Positions 37,903-47,142 of a stretch of 64,000 bases of DNA are shown here, piece by piece; the stretch's first letter is position 1, and the number at the start of each line of letters is the position of its first letter. The DNA comes from Streptomyces sp. SPB162 (GTDB taxonomy: Bacteria; Actinomycetota; Actinomycetes; Streptomycetales; Streptomycetaceae). The DNA is taken from contig NZ_JAQFII010000001.1 in NCBI RefSeq assembly GCF_029504575.1, positions 4,161,001-4,225,000 of the forward strand, in the 5' to 3' direction. The position numbers and the translations under genes were made by a program. Below the pieces are notes generated by a model. That model worked only from the letters and a program-made list of their open reading frames with translations. It was not told where the DNA came from and searched no databases.

Positions 37903-38472
37903 TCAGACGTAGGCCGGGTCCTTCATCAGGATCGTGGCCAGCGGCTTGACGTCGTCCAGCGCCAGCGCCGTGAAGGTGACGCCGAGCTTGACCGCGCCGG
38001 CTCGGGTCATGGAGAGTTCCTCGGTCTCGGTGACCTGGCCGCGCGGGATGTAGAAGCGGTACGTGGCCGCCGTCCCGTCGGTGAACTCGATGCCCAGGGC
38101 GCGCTCGTCCTGCTTCGGAGTGGTGGACAGGTCGTACTTGAACTGCCCGGCCGGCGTCCCGGCGACCACCGCGTCACCGCCCATGAAGAACGGGAACGTG
38201 TCCTTGTTCAGCTGGAGCAGCTGGAACTTCACGGTCAGGTCGCGGTCGGCGTAGATGAAGCGCGCCGGGCTCACCGACTGCCAGGTCTCCACCGGGTCGA
38301 GCTTGTCCTTCTTGTTGAACTTGATGCCGTCCGTGGTGGTGTAGCCGAGGTCGCGCCACTTCGTGGCGTCCCAGGCGGCGACGGTGTCGACCGGACCGGC
38401 GGTGCCGAGCGGGGCGACGAGGATCCTGCCGGTGCCCGCTACGCGGATCTCGGCGCCGTTGTTGCCTGCCAT
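37903..38472 (-). CDS. Major tail (tube) protein
   Basis: 189 residues from the ATG at 38472. The N-terminus (NNGAEIRVAGTGRILVAPLG), KWRDLGYTTTDGIKFNKKDK, a central LTVKFQLLQLNKDTFPFFMG and the C-terminal TRAGAVKLGVTFTALALDDV are typical of siphoviral tube proteins from actinophages, which polymerise as hexameric rings around the tape measure. Good coding signal and normal length. A hairpin at ~38497-38519 just upstream may set its expression relative to the preceding gene. Confidence 0.8.
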   Translation of the reverse strand: MAGNNGAEIRVAGTGRILVAPLGTAGPVDTVAAWDATKWRDLGYTTTDGIKFNKKDKLDPVETWQSVSPARFIYADRDLTVKFQLLQLNKDTFPFFMGGDAVVAGTPAGQFKYDLSTTPKQDERALGIEFTDGTAATYRFYIPRGQVTETEELSMTRAGAVKLGVTFTALALDDVKPLATILMKDPAYV

Positions 38473-38496
38473 CAGAACTCCTTGGGATATGACGAA

Positions 38497-38519
38497 GGCC
38501 CTGCCGTCCGGCAGGGCCC
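38497..38519 (-). terminator. Hairpin before the major tail protein gene
   Basis: ggccctgccg and cggcagggcc form a 10-bp stem with a 2-base loop, between the tail-terminator candidate and the major tail protein. It is likely an attenuator or processing site. Confidence 0.45.
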
Positions 38520-38547
38520 GATCAGGGGGTGGTGCGGTGGGAAGCGA

Positions 38548-38949
38548 CTACGCGGGACGTATGGAAAGCCGCACCGTGGACAGGTAGCGGTTGCCGTTCG
38601 GCCGGTTGTAGTCAGGCAGCCAGCGCGGGCCGTCCGCCTCCGCGAGGTCGGCCACGAAAGCGCCGCCGTAGGAGGTGCCGACCACTTCGAGGAGCGCGGC
38701 CCGTGCGCTCAGGGCGACGGAGTGTGCCGTCGTCTTGTCCGGGCCGTAGACCTCGAGGTCGACCAGCGGGCGGTCCAGGTGCAGGTCGTCGGCCCACGCG
38801 CCACCGGTGCGGGAGACGAGGACGGCCTTCTGGGTGCCGTCGAAGCCGGCCGGCGGCCGGTTGTCGACGACGACCCCGGCCAACTCGGCACGGTTCTTGA
38901 GGTGATCGACGACGAGCCGTTCGACGTCGGGGAACACGATGGTGCTCAC
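38548..38949 (-). CDS. Tail terminator/completion protein candidate
   Basis: 133 residues from GTG 38949 (MSTIVFPDVERLVVDHLKNR). Alternating helix and strand elements (LAGVVVDNRPPAGFDGTQKA, LVDLEVYGPDKTTAHSVALS, LSTVRLSIRP) fit the small alpha/beta proteins encoded just ahead of the major tail protein in siphoviruses, which cap the tail tube. It is the first structural gene after the terminator at 39191-39229, so it probably opens the tail operon. The assignment is by position and size; no diagnostic motif is visible. Confidence 0.6.
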   Translation of the reverse strand: MSTIVFPDVERLVVDHLKNRAELAGVVVDNRPPAGFDGTQKAVLVSRTGGAWADDLHLDRPLVDLEVYGPDKTTAHSVALSARAALLEVVGTSYGGAFVADLAEADGPRWLPDYNRPNGNRYLSTVRLSIRPA

Positions 38950-39074
38950 ATGGATACTCCGTTCCGAAGCGAAGGCCGGAGGGGCCGGCGGCGCGGCTGC
39001 GACCCAGGGGGAGAACTGGACCGCGCCGCCGGCCGGTCGCCCGGAGTCCGGGGGGCGGAGTCCGGGCAACACAA

Positions 39075-39122
39075 AGCGGCAGGTTCGCCACCCGGTTCCC
39101 CGGGCGCAACTCTGCCGCTGCG
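39075..39122 (-). promoter_or_regulatory. Imperfect inverted repeat in the tail-operon leader
   Basis: agcggcag/ctgccgct arms with gtt/aac and cgcc/ggcg extensions separated by one-base bulges. 38950-39190 is otherwise without a gene. It may be an operator or attenuator for the structural tail operon. Confidence 0.4.
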
Positions 39123-39190
39123 CCAAGTGTGATCGAGCCTCGCGGATCCCGCAACTCGCTTTTCCGGCACGCTCGTTCGTGGCGGGCATA

Positions 39191-39229
39191 CGACTGCCCC
39201 GCCGCGGACGGGACGCGGCGGGGCAGTCG
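39191..39229. terminator. 16-bp perfect hairpin separating regulators from the tail operon
   Basis: Arms 39191-39206 and 39214-39229 with a 7-base loop, 22 bp after the stop of the HTH gene on the minus strand. Confidence 0.8.
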
Positions 39230-39250
39230 TGTTCGGGGAGGGCCGGGGGG

Positions 39251-39454
39251 TCAGCCGGGCTCGTTGTCCGGGCGCGTCCGGCCGGCCCTGCGCGTCCGGC
39301 GCTCGGCAGCGAAGACGTCCTCCAGCCGGAAGAGCTGTGCCCGTCCTTGCTTGCCGGCCGGCACGAGGTACCGGAGCTGGACCCACTTACGGATGGTCGC
39401 CTGGCTGACGGAGACTTCGGCCGACGCGAGGTCGGCGGTGATCAGGGACGTCAT
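39251..39454 (-). CDS. Small helix-turn-helix DNA-binding protein
   Basis: 67 residues from the ATG at 39454, overlapping the upstream stop (ATGA). The core (ASAEVSVSQATIRKWVQLRY, then LVPAGKQGRAQLFRLEDVFA) is the winged-helix pattern of excisionase/MerR-like proteins used by phages as small regulators. A basic tail (RRTRRAGRTR) follows. It is the last gene of the SOS-box-preceded regulator unit, before the 16-bp terminator. It could activate the structural tail operon. Confidence 0.7.
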   Translation of the reverse strand: MTSLITADLASAEVSVSQATIRKWVQLRYLVPAGKQGRAQLFRLEDVFAAERRTRRAGRTRPDNEPG

Positions 39455-40011
39455 CGGACGGCCTCCACCGGGAGGTCGGTGGCGTTCCAGCCGTGCCGGA
39501 ACGCCGGGGTGTCGCCGCACGGGCAGGCGTCGTCCGGGCAGCGGCACCCCGGGTTCGCGCACAGCACCGTGCCCCGCTCGGGAAACGCGCGCAGCGACAC
39601 CGAGTCGCAGAACGGGCAGCGGCCGGGGATCCGCACGATCTGCTCCGGATCCCCGAGCGCCCGGGCACAGCGCCGCGCCATCCGCCGCGCCTCCTCCAGC
39701 ACGTGGGCGGAGAGGACCGGGTCCTGGTCGATACGGTCGCGGAGTCCGGCGATGCGCCGGAGCCGGTCCGGTACGGAGACCGATCGTGCGGGCCGCAGTC
39801 CGAGCCGTTCGCGGACGGCCTCCTCCAGCTCACAGACGCCGTCCGCGATGTCGCGGATGGTGTCGGAGATGAAGATCCTCATCGGAGCGGTTCCGCCTCC
39901 CGACGGGGCGGAGCCGCGCGGCCCGGTACGCCGCTGCGCGCTCGGCACCAACTCTTCGATCAGAGCGGGGTATTGGCGGATCAGGGACTCCACCCAGACG
40001 TCGGCGCTCAC
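39451..40011 (-). CDS. Cysteine-rich zinc-finger protein of the tail cluster
   Basis: 186 residues. GTG 40011 is chosen because it overlaps the upstream gene's TGA as GTGA; one codon upstream is also GTG. The N-terminal two thirds are helical (SLIRQYPALIEELVP, DTIRDIADGVCELEEAVRER, VLEEARRMARRCARALGDPE). The C-terminus has two zinc-ribbon-like clusters: CPFC with CANPGC, then CRCPDDACPCG. Proteins of this form recur in actinophage regulatory modules with unknown function. Its position between a WhiB-like and an HTH gene suggests regulation. Confidence 0.65.
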   Translation of the reverse strand: MSADVWVESLIRQYPALIEELVPSAQRRTGPRGSAPSGGGTAPMRIFISDTIRDIADGVCELEEAVRERLGLRPARSVSVPDRLRRIAGLRDRIDQDPVLSAHVLEEARRMARRCARALGDPEQIVRIPGRCPFCDSVSLRAFPERGTVLCANPGCRCPDDACPCGDTPAFRHGWNATDLPVEAVR

Positions 40012-40332
40012 CACGACTCCTCAAGATCGGTTATCGCGTACGCATCGGTGGTGCGGGGCTGCCGCACCTCGCGTCCGTTACGCCACAACCGGCCACCGCT
40101 CACGCCGTCGAACCAGCTGTGCGCGGGGTCGACGACGGTTTCGCACTCCTGCCGGATCGGGCACTGATTGCAGGCGCGCAACACATCGGTAGCTTCGGAG
40201 CGTCGTAGGGCGAATACGGATTGTGGTGGAAGATTCAGACAGGCGGCGGACAGCCGCCAGTCGGCAGCTTCCTCACTTATGGGAAGAACCGGGGCTGAGG
40301 TGGGGTTTATCGGCGTACGCGGTCTTGTTCAC
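40008..40332 (-). pseudogene. WhiB-like Fe-S regulator, frame-broken
   Basis: From GTG 40332 (GGGAAGGG six bases upstream) the frame gives MNKTAYADKPHLSPGSS and stops at 40273. In another frame the minus strand encodes DWRLSAACLNLPPQSVFALR, then ACNQCPIRQEC and GVSGGRLWRNGRE. These are the four cysteines and G[V/I]xGG turn of WhiB-like [4Fe-4S] proteins. That frame ends at TGA 40010-40008, which overlaps the next gene's GTG, so it is genuine. It has no standard start of its own. The 40332-40011 span is one base too long. A real frameshift or a sequence error near 40275 is implied. Confidence 0.65.
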
Positions 40333-40354
40333 AAGTAACCCTTCCCGACGATCT

Positions 40355-40368
40355 CGAACGCAAGTTCG
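40355..40368 (-). promoter_or_regulatory. SOS (LexA) box
   Basis: CGAACGCAAGTTCG is a perfect CGAAC-N4-GTTCG palindrome, the core of the Gram-positive/actinobacterial LexA operator. It lies 23 bp upstream of the first gene of the minus-strand regulator/tail unit. An AT-rich TATTTT (minus strand, ~40369-40374) just upstream could be the -10 element, so LexA would block transcription here. The rest of 40369-40581 holds only the divergent promoters. Confidence 0.75.
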
Positions 40369-40581
40369 AAAATAGCGGACGTGGATGCAGGATTGCTTGT
40401 TGCGAGCCCGCGCGCAAGTGAATGACCATGGTTGCCTCCCCATTCGGCCAATGAACCGTGAGATCCGGCCACTCGGGATCGATGAAGTCCGGTGGACCGC
40501 CACAAGACCGTGCGACCTCGCACACCTAACGTGCGCGTGCGCGCGATAACCTGCCGGTGCGATCGAGGGGAGAACACCGAC

Positions 40582-41109
40582 ATGGGGTCCACTGCGCGGA
40601 CCGGCGGCGTGCGCCAGGCAGACGCGCCTGCCCGCACCGAATCACGGGCTTCCGGCCTGGAAGAATTCGCCGCCTGGATAGAAGAGATCATGCGCTCGCG
40701 CGGCTACGACATCGACAGTCCGCGCGGCGGCGGCAAGTCCAAACTCGCCGATGACGCGGGAGTGCACCGGGCGGCGGTCAGCAGGCTGCTCCAGCGGCAG
40801 AGCATGCCCGACCTCGACACGATGCGCAGGCTCTCCGCGGTGCTGCGGGTGCCGCTGCGGGACGTGCTCATCCGCTCGGGGAAGCTCTCCGAGACCGATC
40901 TGCCGATATATCCCGTCCCGGGCGACGCCGGGTACGGGACGGCTGCCGCGCCGGGGGACGGGCCGGGAGACGAGTCGGGCGCCGATCAGTGGCCCAGGCT
41001 CTCCCCGGAGGAGGCTGCACGCAGAATGGGGGTGCCTGCCGCGTTGCAGGAGATGTTCGTCAAGGTAGCCCGGCAGTTCCTTCCAGTGGCTGAACCAGGG
41101 GAGACCTGA
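40582..41109 (+). CDS. XRE-family transcriptional regulator divergent from the tail cluster
   Basis: 175 residues from ATG 40582 with GAGGGGAGA upstream. The helix-turn-helix spans ~50-85 (KSKLADDAGVHRAAVSRLLQ, RLSAVLRVPLRDVLIRSG). The C-terminal half holds a Gly/Pro linker and a short helical motif (LSPEEAARRMGVPAALQEMF). Divergent placement opposite the SOS-boxed regulator genes is the classic position for a repressor or master regulator of a prophage or tailocin. It may be co-transcribed with the following small gene. Confidence 0.75.
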   Translation: MGSTARTGGVRQADAPARTESRASGLEEFAAWIEEIMRSRGYDIDSPRGGGKSKLADDAGVHRAAVSRLLQRQSMPDLDTMRRLSAVLRVPLRDVLIRSGKLSETDLPIYPVPGDAGYGTAAAPGDGPGDESGADQWPRLSPEEAARRMGVPAALQEMFVKVARQFLPVAEPGET

Positions 41110-41136
41110 GTCGACGGTTCTCGGGGGAGAACCGGG

Positions 41137-41523
41137 GTGAGAGGTGGGGGAATGGGCCGGCCCGGGGACGAACCCGAGCATCCGCAGGACGAGGTGTCCC
41201 TGGCGCTGGGCCGACTGCTCGTCGAACTGGGGGAGAAGATCCAGAGCGCCGGCGTGGACGGGGTCCAAATCCTCGCCGTGGCGGAGATCGAAGCGCGTGA
41301 CCTCAGCTGGTTCCGCGCCGGCTGGGACGAGCACGCCCGCAGCATCGACGGAGACCCCGGCGAACGGCCGGAGGCGGCGAAGCCGCCGGATCCGGAGCTG
41401 AAACTGCTGCGCTTTCCCGAGTCGAGCCCCCATCCGCTCCCCATCGTCGGAGCGGACGGGGCTCCCGCCCGGCAACTGATGCCGCACCGCCCCCGCCCCC
41501 GCCCACGGCGGCGGGATGAGTAG
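41137..41523 (+). CDS. Hypothetical protein
   Basis: 128 residues from GTG 41137 (GGGGGAGA upstream); the ATG at 41152 is also possible. The middle is helical (EVSLALGRLLVELGEKIQSA then GVQILAVAEIEARDLSWFRA), and the C-terminus is Pro/Arg-rich and disordered. No family is recognised. It follows the XRE gene by 27 bp in the same orientation and probably belongs to its transcript, so it may be a partner of the regulator. Confidence 0.55.
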   Translation: MRGGGMGRPGDEPEHPQDEVSLALGRLLVELGEKIQSAGVDGVQILAVAEIEARDLSWFRAGWDEHARSIDGDPGERPEAAKPPDPELKLLRFPESSPHPLPIVGADGAPARQLMPHRPRPRPRRRDE

Positions 41524-41640
41524 TCCGCCGATCCGGTTCAGGTCCCTGACGGATCCGGTGCGGGTCCCTGTCGGGCCGGCCGGGGCCAGGGGCGAATATC
41601 CGGACGACACGTCCGGACCCGGCTGTTAGCGTCGGTCCTC

Positions 41641-42156
41641 ATGGAACCGCTCGTCGAACAGCAGATCCGTGCCTCCTTCGTGAACTGTTCCAAGGGAGAA
41701 GCACGTCGCCTCAACCTGCCCCGGGACTTCGCCGACCTGCCGTGGGCAGACCTCGACTTCCTGGGCTGGCGCGACCCCGGAGCCCCGGACCGCGGCTACC
41801 TGGTGGCGGTCCACGAGGGCGGGCTCACGGGGATCACCCTGCGCAGCGCGGGCGGCGCCCGTCGCAACATGCTGCGCACCAGCCTCTGCTCGGTCTGCGT
41901 CACCAGCCACGCGAGCGGCGGCGTGGACCTCCTCGTCGCCCCGAAGGCCGGCCCCGAGGGCCGCAACGGCAACACCATCGGCACGTACATCTGCGCCGAC
42001 CTGGCCTGTTCGCTCTACGTGCGCGGGAAGAAGAAGTCCGCGCTGGCCCAGCGGTTCGAGGAGACCCTCACCCTGGAGGAGCAGATCGCCAGGACGGTCC
42101 GGAACCTGGACGTCTTCCTGACGAAGGTCGTGGCGGACGGCGAAGCCGCCGCCTAA
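41641..42156 (+). CDS. FBP-domain (FusB-like treble-clef zinc finger) protein
   Basis: 171 residues from ATG 41641. The C-terminal half carries a zinc finger made by CSVC and ICADLACS, with the family-like SLYVRGKKKSALAQRFEETL after it. The N-terminus has the acidic PWADLDFLGWRDPG. Such proteins are annotated as fibronectin-binding or elongation-factor-G-binding and may protect or recycle ribosomes. The TAA stop is contributed by a MITE relic (42153-42200), so the native C-terminus may have been trimmed. Confidence 0.75.
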   Translation: MEPLVEQQIRASFVNCSKGEARRLNLPRDFADLPWADLDFLGWRDPGAPDRGYLVAVHEGGLTGITLRSAGGARRNMLRTSLCSVCVTSHASGGVDLLVAPKAGPEGRNGNTIGTYICADLACSLYVRGKKKSALAQRFEETLTLEEQIARTVRNLDVFLTKVVADGEAAA

Positions 42157-42200
42157 AGGGTGTTGTAGGGCCAGGCGGGACTTTTCGCAACACGGCCTAG
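42153..42200. mobile_element. 48-bp MITE relic
   Basis: Left end ctaaagggtgttg (42153-42165) and right end cgcaacacggcctag (42186-42200) are the terminal repeats of the 11211-11391 element. The inner ggccaggcgggactttt matches its subterminal sequence in inverted orientation. It supplies TAA to the plus-strand gene and TAG to the minus-strand gene. Confidence 0.7.
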
Positions 42201-42605
42201 CCCTCGTCCAGTTCGAACCACACCCCCTTCCCGGGCCCCGACCCGTGCGCGCACACCCCCCACGCCGTCGCGCAGGCGTTGAGCAGCGGCAGCCCGCGCC
42301 CGCGGTTCTTCGTCGCCCGCGGGCCGGGAGCGCGGTTCCGGCATCCCCGGCGCATCATCGGTGACCAGCACCCGCAGCGCGCCGGGCATCGAGCACTCGG
42401 CGAAGAGGGTGAGCCGGTTCTGCGTGCCGGAGCGACGGCAGGCGTTGACGGCGTTGGTGACCACTTCGGATGTCAGCAGCAGCGCGATCTCCGCGAGCGA
42501 CGAGGTGTCCGAGGCGGCGAGCAGCGTCCGTACGCCCTCGCGGGCGGAGCGGACCCATACGGGGTCGGGTGGGAAGACGAGCGAGAAGTCGGTTCCATTC
42601 GGCAT
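42197..42605 (-). pseudogene. HATPase (anti-sigma-like) regulator with one-base insertion
   Basis: From the ATG at 42605: VFPPDPVWVRSAREGVRTLL, ALLLTSEVVTNAVNACRRSG and VLVTDDAPGMP, the N box and G1 region of GHKL/RsbW-type ATPases. Near 42338 the frame breaks. Deleting one base restores NRAPGPRATKNRGRGLPLLN and GKGVWFELDEG up to TAG 42197-42199. The span is 409 nt, one over a multiple of three. The gene diverges from the XRE/DUF397 pair, a whiJ-type arrangement. It is either a pseudogene or a sequence error. Confidence 0.75.
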
Positions 42606-42836
42606 GGGTTCGCGCTTCCGTGGGGGCGCTGTCTCGCGGTGGCATGGCCGGGGCCAGATCCGTCGAGCCCGGTGTGCTGACGCTTCCAGCGGGTGGGTGG
42701 CTTCCCATGACGCTAGGGAACGGTCTTCTGTAGTTGCAACCGTTTCCGCATATTCCCACTCGGCCGGGTGACGGGCGAACAACACTGTGGACCAAGGGAT
42801 TTGATCACGGCAGACTCCGGGCCAAGGAGGTCCCAC

Positions 42837-43718
42837 ATGCCACCCAGGAGTGTTCCCAGCGAGCGTCAGCGCCGACTGGGCGCGGAACTGCGCAAGCTGC
42901 GCAACCGGGCCGGGCTGTCGGGAGACCAGGCCGGGGCCCTGCTCGACGCGGACCGCACCCGTATCAGCAACATCGAGGCGGGCCGCATCGACGTGTCCCG
43001 CAACCGCTTGTACCTGCTGCTGCGCGAGTACGGATGCCCGAGGGGGCCGCTGTTCGACGGGCTCATGGAGATGGCCCAGGAGCGCGGGAAGGGCTGGTGG
43101 GACGAGTACTGCGACGTGATGGGACGCGACGCCCTCGATCTGGCGGAGCTGGAGTCCCGGTCGACCGCCGTACGCGTGCACGAACCGCTGTTCATCCCGG
43201 GGATGCTGCAGACGGAGGACTACGCCCGTGAGGCGATCGCCGCCGTCGGCCGGGACACCGAACGGCGCGAGCGGTACGTGCAGTTCCGGATGGCCAGGCA
43301 GCAGGCGCTCACCGGCGAGCGGCCGGCCGCTTACCACGCGGTGCTCTACGAGGCGGCGCTCCGGGTCGAGGTCGGCAGCGTGCAGATCATGCGCAAGCAG
43401 CTGCTCCGGCTGATCGAGGTCGCCCGGCTCCCGAACGTCACCCTCCAGATCTTCCCGTTCGAACACGGGCCGTACTCTGCTTTCGGCCGTCCTTTCCTCC
43501 TATTTCAGGCCGCCACACCCGAGCTGAGCACGGTGTATGTCGAGCATCCGCAGAGCGCATCGTTTGTGGGGGATGGCGGCCAAGTCGACGAATACGGCAG
43601 GATGTTCGAGAGATTGGCGGAGTTGGCCCTGCCTCCTGTAGATCCGGAGGCGGCGCCGGAGTCCCACGAAGGACGGGACTCCCTCAGCTTGATCCAGCAC
43701 GTGATGTACAACCTGTGA
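42837..43718 (+). CDS. XRE regulator with DUF5753 (Scr1/WhiJ-like)
   Basis: 293 residues from ATG 42837 with AAGGAGG six bases upstream. The helix-turn-helix (RNRAGLSGDQAGALLDADRT, RISNIEAGRI) is followed by the DUF5753 domain: RGKGWWDEYCDVM, FIPGMLQTEDYAREAI, RMARQQALTGERPAAYHAVL and VTLQIFPFEHGPYSAFGRPF. Such proteins pair with small DUF397 proteins and control development and antibiotic production in Streptomyces. The DUF397 gene follows 11 bp later, and the ATPase gene diverges. Confidence 0.9.
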   Translation: MPPRSVPSERQRRLGAELRKLRNRAGLSGDQAGALLDADRTRISNIEAGRIDVSRNRLYLLLREYGCPRGPLFDGLMEMAQERGKGWWDEYCDVMGRDALDLAELESRSTAVRVHEPLFIPGMLQTEDYAREAIAAVGRDTERRERYVQFRMARQQALTGERPAAYHAVLYEAALRVEVGSVQIMRKQLLRLIEVARLPNVTLQIFPFEHGPYSAFGRPFLLFQAATPELSTVYVEHPQSASFVGDGGQVDEYGRMFERLAELALPPVDPEAAPESHEGRDSLSLIQHVMYNL

Positions 43719-43729
43719 AGGGGAGCAAC

Positions 43730-43927
43730 ATGTCCCACCTCGAATGGCAGAAGTCCACGTTCAGTACCGGTGAGCAGGGCGAATGCATCGAGGTGGCGAA
43801 CGGCTCCGAGAGACTCGTCCATCTCCGCGAGAGCGACGACCCGCACACGGTCGTCACCACCACCCCCCGCGCGCTCCGCGCACTCCTCCGCGCCGCGAAG
43901 GCCGGAGCCCTCGACCACCTCTCCTGA
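43730..43927 (+). CDS. DUF397 protein
   Basis: 65 residues from ATG 43730 with AGGGGAG upstream. It shows the full DUF397 signature: LEWQKSTFSTGEQGECIEVA, then VHLRESDDPHTVVTTTPRAL. It is the small partner of the preceding XRE/DUF5753 regulator, probably binding or antagonising it. Confidence 0.92.
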   Translation: MSHLEWQKSTFSTGEQGECIEVANGSERLVHLRESDDPHTVVTTTPRALRALLRAAKAGALDHLS

Positions 43928-43960
43928 CCGACGGGGCCGGGCTCCGTCGGGCCGACGGGG

Positions 43961-44365
43961 TCAGGCCCTGCCCATCGCGCGGGTCAGCGCGATCTCGATG
44001 ACGACGCGGTCAGGGTTGAAGGCGGGCGTCCGCGTGTAGCGCTCGGCGTAGCGGCGGACGGCGTCGGCGACGCGTTCGGGATCCGTACTGATGGTCGCGA
44101 TGCCCTCCAGGGTGGCCCAGCGCCCCCTGTCGACCTGGCATGCCGCCACCCGGGCCCCGCCGGGACCCGCCGCCAGGATGTTCGCGACCTTGCGGCTCGC
44201 CTTGTTGGTGATGACGCGGGCGAGACCGGCCTCGGGGTCGTAGGTCACGCCGACCGCGACGACGTGCGGGCTGCCGTCGGGCCGTGGTGTCGTGAGGGTG
44301 CACAGGTGGTACTCGCGCCAGAAGGACAGGTACGCGGATTCGGGGTTGCGTAGGTCTCGGGCCAT
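43961..44365 (-). CDS. PPOX-class F420-dependent enzyme
   Basis: 134 residues from the ATG at 44365. The split-barrel flavin/F420-binding fold is recognisable from YHLCTLTTPRPDGSPHVVAV, ARVITNKASRKVANILAAGP and RWATLEGIATISTDPERVAD, typical of the pyridoxamine-phosphate-oxidase-like F420-binding group. Substrate is unknown. It converges with the DUF397 gene and diverges from clpB, and its start is 25 bp from the clpB HAIR site, so HspR binding could touch both promoters. Confidence 0.8.
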   Translation of the reverse strand: MARDLRNPESAYLSFWREYHLCTLTTPRPDGSPHVVAVGVTYDPEAGLARVITNKASRKVANILAAGPGGARVAACQVDRGRWATLEGIATISTDPERVADAVRRYAERYTRTPAFNPDRVVIEIALTRAMGRA

Positions 44366-44389
44366 GGGAATGGACGGTACCCTTCCGGG

Positions 44390-44410
44390 GTTGAGTGCCT
44401 TAGACTCAAC
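44390..44410 (+). promoter_or_regulatory. HAIR site in the clpB promoter
   Basis: gttgagt-N7-actcaac (44390-44410) matches CTTGAGT-N7-ACTCAAG at all positions but the outermost pair. It ends 29 bp before the clpB GTG. HspR control of clpB is established in Streptomyces. Confidence 0.9.
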
Positions 44411-44439
44411 TTGAATGAGCGATCGAACAGGAGGTTCAG

Positions 44440-47049
<2,610 letters not shown>

Positions 47050-47053
47050 CTCC

Positions 47054-47085
47054 GCAACCCCCGGCGTGGATCCGCCGGGGGTTGC
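47054..47085 (+). terminator. clpB terminator hairpin
   Basis: Arms gcaacccccggc (47054-47065) and 47074-47085 are perfectly complementary with an 8-base loop, directly after the clpB stop. Confidence 0.8.
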
Positions 47086-47142
47086 CAGACCCCTCGGCGC
47101 ATGGGGGAGGATGGAAGGAATCCGTACGAAGGGAACTCCACG

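Noticed and set aside
29013-38949. Contractile injection system or R-type tailocin
   Set aside because: No sheath, baseplate wedge, gp25-like, spike or AAA+ ATPase gene is present. The gene order is that of a siphoviral flexible tail.
38946-39386. Minus-strand 146-residue frame in the tail leader
   Set aside because: Composition is Arg/Pro-rich and it runs across the 16-bp terminator and the HTH gene. Treated as non-coding leader.
29013-41109. Complete prophage
   Set aside because: No terminase, portal, capsid, protease, replication or intact integrase gene is readable on either strand. The lysis and tail genes alone remain.
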